Source: Oscillospiraceae bacterium | GTDB taxonomy: Bacteria; Bacillota; Clostridia; Oscillospirales; UBA929 | DNA length: 52,890 nucleotides | Direction: 5' to 3' | Assembly: GCA_031253545.1 (NCBI GenBank) | Contig: JAIRWH010000036.1 | Location: 1 to 52,890 of the forward strand | Shown here: positions 25,801 through 33,133 of the stretch, in pieces | Layout of the letters: every line of letters begins with the position of its first letter | Numbering within the stretch: position 1 is the stretch's first letter | The notes under the pieces: generated by a model | Databases searched by the model: none | Told to the model about the DNA's origin: nothing | Seen by the model: the letters and a program-made list of their open reading frames with translations, nothing else | Position numbers and translations under genes: made by a program

Positions 25801-26087
25801 TGTTTCGCGCCGACCCCGATACATACGACATCATTATCATGGACGTGCAAATGCCGCGAATGGACGGCTACGACGCCACGCGAGCCATACGCGCGCTCGG
25901 CACGGAGAAGGCCGCGCATATTCCGATTATCGCCATGACCGCCAATGTGTTTCGCGAAGACGTGGAAAAGTGCCTGCAAGCCGGCATGGACGACCACTTG
26001 GCGAAGCCCATTGAGGCGGGCAAGACCATTGCGAAGATAATGTACTATTGCGTAACAAAGCCGGGAAGCGGGGGCGGTGTCCCGTGA
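22848..26087 (+). CDS. [FeFe]-hydrogenase-like H-cluster sensor fused to a hybrid histidine kinase
   Basis: A 1079-residue cytosolic sensor with no membrane segment. Two 4Fe-4S ferredoxin motifs (Cys12/15/18/22 and Cys47/50/53/57) lead into a hydrogenase large-subunit domain with H-cluster-type ligands Cys142 (ITQPCPAV), Cys190 (LSPCIAKAAEF), Cys293 and Cys297 (NCENGCSAG). The catalytic Cys of TSCCP is replaced by Pro141, so turnover is unlikely and sensing likely. Then come a four-Cys Fe-S domain (Cys387/390/395/412), a PAS domain with extra Cys (478/483/487), HisKA with His567, HATPase (N684, DTGVG at 716-720), a degenerate receiver (about 803-920) and a canonical receiver with Asp999. This resembles sensory (group C-like) hydrogenases, expected to report H2 or redox state. 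It is GTGA-coupled to the next kinase. Confidence 0.88.
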   Translation: MIQVIKNNPDKCTGCNRCVRECPVKTANVTYQDEAESVKVKVDKAKCVNCGRCVSACKHGARYYEDDTARFFRDLAAGENISLIAAPSVRVNIPHYKRLFTFLKNAGVKKIFDVSLGADICIWAHVRHLERHTREKIITQPCPAVVLYCEKYKPELLPRLSPVHSPMACTAVYMRTYKGADGAIAALSPCIAKAAEFASTKLVQYNVTFAKLSEYIRDNGIALPAEESGYDHPDADLGSLFPSPGGLKENLEFHLGASVSIDKAEGFGIYENLDLYSETRDTMLPEVFDILNCENGCSAGPASSFSESPFVVARAMDKRRKRMSARQRRDYYQMLYDEYDAMFDLRDFMREYDKGGHEPLRVITDEDTEQAFLRLHKYTREQRNVDCGACGNKTCHDMARQIAAGVNIPINCMVKAMETAKAEHESNVNSLEQFKTIWHNVESGIVITDAQTRAVIDVNPAAERMLGYDKSQMTGKSCAELFCKNGCPITDNARAANRLEQTLYRSDGSAFPVLKSVSEITYNGKSALLESFSDITYLKEVEKQKRMLEVAEHASLAKSSFLSGMSHEIRTPMNAIIGMTQIAAKTDETEKLKYCLSSIESSSAHLLGLINDILDISKIEAGMLELDDTEINIEETLSNVCALVTEKAEQKSLRFFVGIGKGIKTRYMGDGLRLSQVLTNLLSNAVKFTGAGGKIELTADEIRGGESAVLRFAVSDTGVGISEEHLEKLFTAFVQAESSTAREYGGTGLGLAISKNIVEKMGGRIWVDSRPGSGSVFSFEVRLKRLGGSKAAAAYDTASMADARLLYVGTDALARDYFRASADYLGVGCVDAAESVTRALALATAARGQGRPYTAAFADCALVDEGSIAYLRENGFKFNNNVVVIASFFNRDRLDAMLQGVDTVRFLSKPLFPSPLYRVIAEILHKESITLTAEESGGANTPDFSALTLLLAEDVEIGREIFIALLEPTGIKIRAAENGAEAVEMFRADPDTYDIIIMDVQMPRMDGYDATRAIRALGTEKAAHIPIIAMTANVFREDVEKCLQAGMDDHLAKPIEAGKTIAKIMYYCVTKPGSGGGVP

Positions 26088-28585
26088 CGCGCAAGAAGCC
26101 CAAGGGGCCGATGTACCCCATCGTGGCGCTGCTTTTTGCGGTGACGCTGGCCGTTATCGGCTTTGTGACGCGCTTTCAGACCAACGCCATTATCGAAAGG
26201 CTCACCTTTGCCCAAGCGCAGACCGCCAACCGCGCGTTCGCCAACTACATAAAAGAGTTGGAAGACAGAGCCATGCAGAGGGCGGAACTTGTGTCCCGCG
26301 ACGAATCTGTCGTCGCCGCGCTCACGCGCGGCGACGGCGAAACGCTTGGCGGTATTGCGGCAAACTTCGCTTTGGGCATGGACCTTGTCAGTATCAGCGA
26401 CAGCAACGGGGCGGTGCTTGCCGCCTCCGAGAGCAATTCGGAGGCGCGCGACCTTTCGGCCCACACCGTAATCAGGCACGTGCTGCAGACCGGAGAAAAA
26501 TCCGCCTCCGTGGCGAAGAACCTGTCCACAGACAGGCTTGCCGTGGCGGCTTGCGCCCCGGTATACAACGGCGGCGTTATCGCGGGTATTGTAAAGTGTG
26601 AGTTCGACCTTTCCAGGCAAGACTTCGTGGACGAGTTTAAGAGTCAGATGGGATGCGAGGCCACCGTGTTTCAAGACAGCCTCAGGCTCAGCACCACCAT
26701 GACCGACCGCGCCGGCCGCCGCATTATCGGTACCGCGGCGCAAGACTCCGTGAAAGAAGCCGTGCTCGGCAGAGGCGAATCGTATGTCGGTGTGTTAGAG
26801 ATATTCGATAAGGCTTACGCCGTGTGCTATTCGCCGATGGTGGTCAATTCCGCCATTGAGGGTATGCTGTATACCGGCATTGAGATAGACGCGATACTGT
26901 CTTCGCAGCGCGTTATGAACTTTTGGATAATATTGGCGGCGGCGTTTGGCATATCCGCCACGAGCGTGTTTATGGTGATAACGGGCGTGACCACGAAGAA
27001 ATACAATATCGCCGTGGAAAACGAAATGCGGCAGCAGGCTCGCATTATTGCAATGGAACGCCAGTCGGCCATCGTGGAAAAATCGCCGCATATTATATTC
27101 TACACCAACAGAAACTGCGATATTATCTACGCGAACCCCGCCGCCGCCGCGCTTTCGGGTTACACGGAAGACGAACTGGTTGCCGGCGGCATCGGTCTGG
27201 TCTTCGACGCGCAGACGGTGAAAAAAATCAAAACCGAGTATCTGCCCGCCACCATAAAGGAGGGCGTGGACAATCGCGAATTGCCGCTCTATCGCAAAGA
27301 CGGCCAAAAGCGTATGCTCGAACTGCGGAGCTTCACCGTGAACGAGGGCGATATAGCCGTGACCGCCGCGGATGTCACGGAGACCCGCGTTTTAGAAAGC
27401 GAATTGATTGCGGCAAAAGACCGGGCGGAAAAGGCTAATTCGGCAAAAAGCGAGTTTTTGTCGCGCATGAGCCACGAGATGAGAACCCCAATGAACGCCA
27501 TTATCGGCATGACCGAGCTTGCGAAAAAATCGGCCGGGGGCGAGAAAACGGCGGGCTACCTCGGAAGCATACACGAAGCGTCGCGTCATTTGCTGCGGAT
27601 AATAGACGATATATTGGATATGACGCAAATTGAGAGCGGGAAGATAGAATTGCGCTACCACGGCTTCGATTTCGGCAAAATGATAACCGATGCCGCGGAG
27701 ATTACGCGCTTCGACGCAGACAAAAAGCGCCATACGCTCAGCGTGGACGCGGCAGGCTGCGCGGGGCGGTATGTGTTGTGCGACGAGCGCCGCTTGAAGC
27801 AGGTTATCGTCAATCTGCTTTCCAACGCCGTGAAGTTTACCCCGCCGGACGGTGCCGTGCGCCTGACCGCGCGCTTACTGAAAGACGAAGGCGCGTTATA
27901 CGCCGCGGAAATTGCCGTGGAAGACAACGGCATGGGTATATCCGAAGACGTGCGGCATAAGCTGTTCACGCCGTTTGAGCAGGTAGACGGCGGTGTGTCG
28001 CGCAAGCACGGAGGCACGGGTCTGGGTCTTGCCGTCGCCGCGCGCATAGTAGAGAAAATGGGCGGCAAGGTCAGCGTATCCTCCAAACTCGGCCAAGGGT
28101 CAAGGTTCAGCTTCACCATACCACTCAAAGAAAGCGAAGGGCCCGCCGCCCCCGGCGGCGATACCGCGTCGGAGAAGGCGGCCGTCTCCGAGCCGCGCGC
28201 GATACTCATGGCCGAGGACGTGGAGATAAACAGGCAGATAGTGGAGGAATTGCTCGGGGGCACGGGCATTACGGTGGACATGGCCGAAAACGGGCGGCAG
28301 GCTTATGAAATGCATAAAGCCGACCCCGAGAGATACGGCCTTATCCTCATGGACATCAATATGCCGGAGATGGACGGTTACACGGCCACCCGCCATATAC
28401 GCGCCCTCGGGGCGGAAGGCGGGGGCAATGTGCCCGTTATCGCGCTGACGGCGAATATGTTTACCGAGGATGTGGAGAAATGCATGAAGGCAGGCATGGA
28501 CGCGCATATCGGCAAGCCGATTGACCCTGCGGCGCTGTTTGCCATGCTTAATAGATTTATGGACAAAACGCGCGGCGATATATGA
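26084..28585 (+). CDS. Membrane hybrid histidine kinase with Cache and PAS domains
   Basis: An 833-residue sensor. TM1 (residues 11-29) and TM2 (281-301) enclose an extracellular region resembling Cache_3-Cache_2 fusions (EATVFQDSLRLSTTMTDRAG, GESYVGVLEIFDKAYAVCYS). A PAS domain (about 325-435), HisKA with His464 (SRMSHEMRTPMNAIIG), HATPase (N581, EDNGMGIS) and a receiver with Asp757 (LILMDINMPEMDGY) follow. The GTG at 26084 overlaps the stop of the hydrogenase-like kinase as GTGA, so the proteins are probably made together. With no partner regulator next door except a MerR protein, phosphate must leave through a distant Hpt or regulator. Confidence 0.9.
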   Translation: MTRKKPKGPMYPIVALLFAVTLAVIGFVTRFQTNAIIERLTFAQAQTANRAFANYIKELEDRAMQRAELVSRDESVVAALTRGDGETLGGIAANFALGMDLVSISDSNGAVLAASESNSEARDLSAHTVIRHVLQTGEKSASVAKNLSTDRLAVAACAPVYNGGVIAGIVKCEFDLSRQDFVDEFKSQMGCEATVFQDSLRLSTTMTDRAGRRIIGTAAQDSVKEAVLGRGESYVGVLEIFDKAYAVCYSPMVVNSAIEGMLYTGIEIDAILSSQRVMNFWIILAAAFGISATSVFMVITGVTTKKYNIAVENEMRQQARIIAMERQSAIVEKSPHIIFYTNRNCDIIYANPAAAALSGYTEDELVAGGIGLVFDAQTVKKIKTEYLPATIKEGVDNRELPLYRKDGQKRMLELRSFTVNEGDIAVTAADVTETRVLESELIAAKDRAEKANSAKSEFLSRMSHEMRTPMNAIIGMTELAKKSAGGEKTAGYLGSIHEASRHLLRIIDDILDMTQIESGKIELRYHGFDFGKMITDAAEITRFDADKKRHTLSVDAAGCAGRYVLCDERRLKQVIVNLLSNAVKFTPPDGAVRLTARLLKDEGALYAAEIAVEDNGMGISEDVRHKLFTPFEQVDGGVSRKHGGTGLGLAVAARIVEKMGGKVSVSSKLGQGSRFSFTIPLKESEGPAAPGGDTASEKAAVSEPRAILMAEDVEINRQIVEELLGGTGITVDMAENGRQAYEMHKADPERYGLILMDINMPEMDGYTATRHIRALGAEGGGNVPVIALTANMFTEDVEKCMKAGMDAHIGKPIDPAALFAMLNRFMDKTRGDI

Positions 28586-28610
28586 TATATATGGAAAGGG
28601 GCGGGCGAGA

Positions 28611-29450
28611 TTGAAAAACGACTATCTGCTGTCTATCAGAGAGTTTTCGGAGCTCACGGACTTCAGCCTCACAAAGCTGCGCCACTACGACGATGTGGAG
28701 TTGTTTCAGCCGGTGTTTCGCGCGGATAACGGCTACCGCTATTACTCCGCCTTGCAAAGCATTACCATCAACTGCATCAACGTAATGAAAAGCGTGCAGC
28801 TGCCGATTAAGAAAATCAACGACATCATGAAGAAGCGGACACCGGAGAAAATCCTCGATTTTCTGAGCAAGCACGAGGTGGAGCTCAACGCCGAACTCTT
28901 CAAGCTGCAGCAGGCCTACGCGATTATCCATACTTATGTGACGCTCATACAGGAAGGTTTGCAGGCGGACGAACAAAAAATCGCCTGCCGCCGGATGGAA
29001 GCCACGCCGATAGAGATAGGCCCGCGCAATGATTTCTCCGGCAAGCGGTTCAACGACAGCTTCTTCGCGTTTTTGCAGGAAATGAGAAAACGCAGGGTAG
29101 ACTCCGCCTACCCCGCCGGCGCCTGCTACACAAGCATGGATTCGCTCCGCGAAAACCCCGGCCGCCCGGAATACTTCTTCGCGCATACGCCCGCGGGCAG
29201 AGACTTGAAGGAAAAGGGCGACTATTTGGTGGGTTACGCAAGGGGTTATTACGGCGACTTGGGCGATTTGCCGCAACGCTTGGAGGCCTACGCGAAAGCT
29301 CACGGCATGGTATTCAACGGCCCGGTGTACGAAGATTACCTCCACAACGAACTGACCGAGGAAAACCCCGATAGGTACCTCATACGCGTGGCGGCGAAGG
29401 TGAGGCATCAAAAATCGCGCCACTCCGCCTCATCGCCTAATCCGAAATAG
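28611..29450 (+). CDS. MerR-family transcriptional regulator with GyrI-like ligand domain
   Basis: A 279-residue regulator. SIREFSELTDFSLTKLRHYD is the MerR winged helix, followed by ADNGYRYYSALQ, a long coiled-coil (about residues 75-110) and a C-terminal GyrI/effector-binding-like domain of about 165 residues, the layout of BmrR/multidrug-sensing members. TTG at 28611 is used because it starts the conserved helix and has AAGGGG upstream; an ATG 20 nt earlier is out of frame. It follows the two sensor kinases by 25 bp and may be co-transcribed, but a functional link is inference. Confidence 0.85.
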   Translation: MKNDYLLSIREFSELTDFSLTKLRHYDDVELFQPVFRADNGYRYYSALQSITINCINVMKSVQLPIKKINDIMKKRTPEKILDFLSKHEVELNAELFKLQQAYAIIHTYVTLIQEGLQADEQKIACRRMEATPIEIGPRNDFSGKRFNDSFFAFLQEMRKRRVDSAYPAGACYTSMDSLRENPGRPEYFFAHTPAGRDLKEKGDYLVGYARGYYGDLGDLPQRLEAYAKAHGMVFNGPVYEDYLHNELTEENPDRYLIRVAAKVRHQKSRHSASSPNPK

Positions 29451-29653
29451 CCCCTCCCGCGCCGCGTGAAAGCGCGGATACTGCCGCCCTCATTCCCGCC
29501 CGCCCGTCGGGGGTGCGGGAACATGTGTGCGGACACAGCCAAAGAAACATCTCCCGCTATGTTCTCCGGCAGCGGACGGGGAACGCGCCTTTCGGGCAAG
29601 ACCGAGGGACTGCTCCCCCCGCCCCCCCGCCCCCGTCCCCTAACCACCAACCG
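29451..29653. repeat. Convergent intergenic region with dispersed repeat, copy C
   Basis: The gap between converging genes holds a C-rich tract and, at 29614-29660, CCCCCGTCCCCTAACCACCA followed by ACCGCTAACG, the complement of the GTTAGCGG...TTAGGGGACGGGG pattern seen in the other dispersed copies. No clear terminator was identified. Confidence 0.6.
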
Positions 29654-30976
29654 CTAACGAACCCTGTTTACCCCAAACTGAAAGAGTACCCTGTTGTGCA
29701 GATATGCCTTTCCGTTTATGAGCGTTTCGCGCCCTAAATAATCCCCCGTCCAAAACTTCCCGTCCGATGCCCAGCGGTCGCTGTTGAACTCCACGCGCAT
29801 CATAATCGCCTCCGGGGGCAGCGAAAACAGCATCTCACAGGGGAACTGCCCGCCCGGCATGATTTTCACAAGCCGTTCGGAGGGTACTATATATGAGCAA
29901 AGCTCCGCGGAGCCGTCGGGCATCACGGCATAAACAAGGAAATTAGGCGTGTTTTTGTCTAAGTGAAGCAACAGCGGCGGGTTGTCTTTGCCGTTTTCCC
30001 AGAAGAAGGACAAAAGCATGCCGCCGTCTTTGCCCGGTTCGGCGCTTTCCAATGTGACAAAGCAGCCGTCCAACAGGGCGGTCTCGCCCACCTTGTGCGT
30101 GGTAACGAGCGTCTGCTCGGACGTGAGGGGATATGGCTGCCACGGGTTTTCCTCGGCCTCGCGCCGCAGCTGCCCCGCCAGCGTGAGCAACGCCACGGCG
30201 GCCGCGAGAGTAAACGCGGCGAGCGGGCGCAGCACGGGCCGCGCCGCCCTCAGGCCGGGCAAGTCGCGCAAGTCCGCCGCGTCGTCGCCGCGCACCGCCG
30301 GTCTGATATACACGCCGCAAAGCTCTTCAACGCGCGCGAGCAACTCCGGGCTGCCTTCGTAATAGAGCGGTATATCCAAATAAACCTCGCCGTCCTTGCG
30401 TTTGCCGGACGGCGGCAGGCGGGTCATTCCCTGCGGCAGACCCGTCTTGCCGGGAGGGGGTTTGCGGCTACATTCCTCGTCAAAGCGCCCGTATACGCGC
30501 AGGCGCTTGAAGGCTCTGTCGTAATCCGCGCGCGCAACCTTTTCGTAGGGCATGGTCCAATGGTAACTTTCCCGCTTCCGGGGCAGCCTGCCCGCCGCGT
30601 CAAGCGAATATATCAGTTCGTCCTCCCGCAAAAGGAGCACTTCTTTCGAGGCTTTGTCCCAACACGTAAAATGCCCGCGAAAATATACCGCCCCGTAAAG
30701 CAGCGCCACAAAGCACACAGACAGCAAGAGCAGCCAAAAGCCCGCCATAACAAGGGGCTCGGCTCTTAAAAGCCGCCCAAACAGAAGATAGGAAACCGCC
30801 GCCGAGGCGAAAGCCGCCGAGCAACCGTAGACCCTCAGCCGCCGCCACAGGGCGAAACCCGGATGCCTCATTCTTGCCGCCTGCAATATTTTCGCCCTGC
30901 GGGCCTTGTCGGGCTTGTACTCCGCCGCCGCGGCAAGCCCCCCTCCCGTCGCCGGGCACGATGCGCCTTGCGTCAT
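29654..30976 (-). CDS. Membrane protein of unknown function
   Basis: A 440-residue protein with two adjacent membrane segments (about residues 50-100), a middle region with YHWTMPYEKVARADYD that vaguely recalls YcxB-type proteins, a third segment (about 255-275, AAFTLAAAVALLTLAG) and an external C-terminal domain of about 160 residues. I do not recognise the family with confidence. The start overlaps the end of the RHH-protein gene by ATGA, so the two are translationally coupled. Confidence 0.7.
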   Translation of the reverse strand: MTQGASCPATGGGLAAAAEYKPDKARRAKILQAARMRHPGFALWRRLRVYGCSAAFASAAVSYLLFGRLLRAEPLVMAGFWLLLLSVCFVALLYGAVYFRGHFTCWDKASKEVLLLREDELIYSLDAAGRLPRKRESYHWTMPYEKVARADYDRAFKRLRVYGRFDEECSRKPPPGKTGLPQGMTRLPPSGKRKDGEVYLDIPLYYEGSPELLARVEELCGVYIRPAVRGDDAADLRDLPGLRAARPVLRPLAAFTLAAAVALLTLAGQLRREAEENPWQPYPLTSEQTLVTTHKVGETALLDGCFVTLESAEPGKDGGMLLSFFWENGKDNPPLLLHLDKNTPNFLVYAVMPDGSAELCSYIVPSERLVKIMPGGQFPCEMLFSLPPEAIMMRVEFNSDRWASDGKFWTGDYLGRETLINGKAYLHNRVLFQFGVNRVR

Positions 30977-31167
30977 CTCGCCAACTTATAGACGATATAT
31001 TGGTTTAGGCTCACGCCGTTTTCCTTTGCGCTCGCAAGCAGCGAATGGTGCAGCTCCTTGGGTACCCGCAGGGAGATTTTCCCGTTGCACTTGCGCCATT
31101 CGCCCGTGTCCGCGTCGCCGCAGGCGGTAAGCGCGTCGGCGGGCGGCGCGGTCTTTTCGTGTTCCAT
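30973..31167 (-). CDS. Small RHH (HicB/Arc-like) DNA-binding protein
   Basis: A 64-residue protein. The C-terminal half KISLRVPKELHHSLLASAKE followed by NGVSLNQYIVYKLAR is a ribbon-helix-helix fold close to the C-terminal DNA-binding part of HicB-type antitoxins. The N terminus is hydrophilic and disordered. The ATG at 31167 follows GGGAGAGGG. It is first in a two-gene unit with the membrane protein, under a promoter carrying a 22-bp palindrome, which suggests autoregulation. No HicA-type toxin is adjacent. Confidence 0.75.
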   Translation of the reverse strand: MEHEKTAPPADALTACGDADTGEWRKCNGKISLRVPKELHHSLLASAKENGVSLNQYIVYKLAR

Positions 31168-31202
31168 GGCTCTCACCCTCTCCCGTGTGCTTGTCTGTTG
31201 AT

Positions 31203-31232
31203 ATAATAGCGTATGCGATATTATTTTGTCAA
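31203..31232 (-). promoter_or_regulatory. Promoter with overlapping 22-bp palindromic operator
   Basis: Minus-strand TTGACA (31232-31227) and TATTAT (31208-31203) are spaced by 18 bp. The segment 31203-31224 (ATAATAGCGTATGCGATATT plus AT) is a palindrome matching at 9 of 11 pairs. It covers the -10 element and most of the spacer, an ideal place for repression by the downstream RHH protein. Confidence 0.75.
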
Positions 31233-31237
31233 GCGCT

Positions 31238-31320
31238 TCGCGGCGTGGTTAGTTGATAGTGGTTAGGAGACGGGGAGCGGGGGCGAAGCCCCCGCTCCTT
31301 TGCGGGCGGGCGGGAATGGG
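31238..31320. repeat. Dispersed intergenic repeat, copy D
   Basis: GGTTAGTTGATAGTGGTTAG, then a G-rich tract and the 37-bp block 31279-31315 identical to 3529-3565. It lies between the divergent RHH and toxin promoters. Confidence 0.8.
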
Positions 31321-31321
31321 A

Positions 31322-31350
31322 TTGACTTATTGCCCGCGCTGTGATATAAA
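31322..31350 (+). promoter_or_regulatory. Putative toxin mRNA promoter
   Basis: TTGACT (31322-31327), 17-bp spacer, TATAAA (31345-31350). Transcription from about 31357 would give a leader of roughly 60 nt before the small toxin-like frame. Confidence 0.7.
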
Positions 31351-31418
31351 CCTTATGGGCGTTGCCATAACGGTAGGCGGTTAGCCGATATTCTTCCGGA
31401 GTGTTCTCACGAAGGGAG

Positions 31419-31514
31419 GTGAGGCTCACGACTTTTTATGAGGTTCTTTACTTGCTTCTCATGGCTATCTCAGTTTATATAGCATGGAGGTCTTGGAAAG
31501 ACAACAAGAAGTGA
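31419..31514 (+). CDS. Holin-like type I toxin peptide
   Basis: A 31-residue frame: a short polar start with TTFYEVLYLL, a single hydrophobic helix (about residues 8-23) and a charged tail WRSWKDNKK. Single-helix peptides with an FYEVL-type start and a Lys-rich end are typical of the putative holin-like toxin family of Firmicutes. GAAGGGAGGTGAGG overlaps the GTG start, so the true start may be slightly later (an ACG at 31428 has ideal spacing). The stop codon lies inside an 11-bp inverted repeat, and a consensus antisense promoter faces the gene from downstream, the hallmark of type I toxin-antitoxin loci. Confidence 0.7.
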   Translation: MRLTTFYEVLYLLLMAISVYIAWRSWKDNKK

Positions 31515-31586
31515 CCGCCCCAGTTCAAGGTGCGCGGTCACTTCTGTGCATCTTAGGCTAACCGCTTATCGGCGGCGCCCCTTTGT
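31500..31586 (-). ncRNA. Putative antisense antitoxin RNA
   Basis: An RNA starting near 31586 from the promoter at 31621-31593 would run leftward over the 3' end of the toxin frame and end after the perfect hairpin at 31544-31508, which on this strand is followed by TTGTTGTCTTT. Length would be about 85 nt. The positions of both ends are predictions from the promoter and hairpin only. Confidence 0.55.
31508..31544. terminator. 11-bp inverted repeat at the toxin stop codon
   Basis: GAAGTGACCGC (31508-31518) and GCGGTCACTTC (31534-31544) pair perfectly around a 15-nt loop. It can act on either strand; only the minus strand has a T-rich run after it. In the sense RNA it overlaps the stop codon. 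Confidence 0.7.
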
Positions 31587-31592
31587 ATGCTT

Positions 31593-31621
31593 ATTATACC
31601 GCGGGGTGAGGGGGTTGTCAA
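31593..31621 (-). promoter_or_regulatory. Perfect consensus promoter for the antisense RNA
   Basis: Minus-strand TTGACA (31621-31616) and TATAAT (31598-31593) with exactly 17 bp between them. No gene on this strand starts just downstream; the RNA would run into the toxin gene from the 3' side. Confidence 0.8.
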
Positions 31622-31675
31622 GGGGTTTTGGCGGGTAGTGGTTAGTGGGCAGGGCGCTGCTTCCCCCTCTTGCCG

Positions 31676-33133
31676 TCACGACGCGGCGGCGATTACCGCG
31701 TTATACAGCGCCGCCTTCGGCGTATCCACGGCCGAAAACAGCAGCGGCGTATATCTGCCGCGCCATGACATACCGTCGTGCAGACCCCACATGGTCACGG
31801 ACGTGATGTTCGCGCCCGCTTTTTTCTTGTCCGCCAGCAGCTTAAACAGCGCGCCGTAATAGGCGGCCTGGTCCGCCTCCGTCCTTGTGCCGGACGACCA
31901 TTGGCCGTTTAGCGTCACGTCCAATTCGGTAATCTGTATCTCATAGCCCTCCGCTTGGAACCTGTCTATCGTGGTGCCGATGGCGGCTACGGACGGGTAG
32001 CTCACGTCAAGGTGCATCTGCATACCCACGCCGTCGCAATAGCGGCCTTCGGCGTTGATTTCACCGATGAGGCTGATGATGCCGCCTGTGACCTCATATT
32101 CGTTGTAGTCGTTGTAAAACAGGCTCACGCGCTCGCGCAGGCCAAGCTCCGTGAGCGCCTCGTGGGCGTACTTGAACGCGGAGACCACAAAGTCGTTTTT
32201 GTTGCCGTAGATTCTGTTCCACCCGCCTTGCCTGTTGCTGTGGAGGTGCTCGTTCACCACGTCCCAGGCGTATACCACGCCGCCGTAGGGGCCTTGGTAC
32301 ACAAGTTTGATTACGCTCTTGACATACATCTCCAAGCGCCGCTCCATAACCTCCCGCGCCACATCGGAGCCGCCGGCGGCGTAGCCTTCCTTGAAGAGCC
32401 TCTCCGGCGTTTGGCTGTGCCACACAAGGGTGTGGTAACGCACGCCGAGGTTATTCTCATACGCGATTTTCAAGAATCTGTTGATACGGTCAATATTCAG
32501 CTCCGGCACATGGGTTTCGGCGTAGTCCGCCGGGATATGGTACCCGCGCTGCGCGGCCTCCTGCACGGTAATGAGCGTATTGCCCACGATATAGTCGGGC
32601 TTCATCTCGTTTTCCGGCGTGACGCTGTTGTAGTGCTTGAGCGTGAACGCGAGGGGCTCGCCCTGCATGACCGTGGGCGTGGCCCAATGGTAGTTGTATG
32701 TGGCCGCGCCGATGTGGCCGAATATGGGCGCGTAGACATCTTTCAGGCTCACGTTTGTCGGCGGCGCGGCCGACGGGGAAGGCGAGGGCGAAGGCGACGG
32801 GGAAGGCGAGGGCGAGGGCGGCCTTTGCTCCGAAGGGCTTGGGGAAGGCGAGGGCGAGGGCGAGGGGGAGGGGGAAGGCGAATCCTGCGGCGAGGGCGAA
32901 GGTTCCCCTGCCGACGGCGCCGGCTCCCCGCTTTGCGTCGGGTCGGTGTCCGAGGGCGAGGGGTCGCCCGGCTGGCTCGGCGCGCTGCCGGACGGGCTCT
33001 CGCCCGGCGATGCCTGCGAGGACGAGGGCGAGGACGACGGCGAGGGGCTGCCCGCCGGCGAGGGCGATGGCGACACGCCGCAAGCGGCAAGCAGCACGGC
33101 GAGGGCGAGGGCAAACAGGGTAATCTTCCTCAT
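31676..33133 (-). CDS. GH10 endo-1,4-beta-xylanase lipoprotein
   Basis: A 485-residue secreted enzyme cutting xylan. The start at 33133 (MRKITLFALALAVLLAACG) gives a lipoprotein signal with lipobox LLAAC and Cys18; the upstream frame is low-complexity shadow. Residues about 19-127 are a Ser-Pro-rich linker. The GH10 barrel follows: HYNSVTPENEMKPDY, FLKIAYENNLGVRYHTLVWH, the acid/base Glu in YAWDVVNEHLH, YNDYNEY, and the nucleophile Glu in IQITELDVTLNG, ending with WGLHDGMSWRG. All catalytic blocks are intact. It stands alone, divergent from an ECF sigma gene, and implies plant-polysaccharide use. Confidence 0.94.
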   Translation of the reverse strand: MRKITLFALALAVLLAACGVSPSPSPAGSPSPSSSPSSSQASPGESPSGSAPSQPGDPSPSDTDPTQSGEPAPSAGEPSPSPQDSPSPSPSPSPSPSPSPSEQRPPSPSPSPSPSPSPSPSAAPPTNVSLKDVYAPIFGHIGAATYNYHWATPTVMQGEPLAFTLKHYNSVTPENEMKPDYIVGNTLITVQEAAQRGYHIPADYAETHVPELNIDRINRFLKIAYENNLGVRYHTLVWHSQTPERLFKEGYAAGGSDVAREVMERRLEMYVKSVIKLVYQGPYGGVVYAWDVVNEHLHSNRQGGWNRIYGNKNDFVVSAFKYAHEALTELGLRERVSLFYNDYNEYEVTGGIISLIGEINAEGRYCDGVGMQMHLDVSYPSVAAIGTTIDRFQAEGYEIQITELDVTLNGQWSSGTRTEADQAAYYGALFKLLADKKKAGANITSVTMWGLHDGMSWRGRYTPLLFSAVDTPKAALYNAVIAAAS

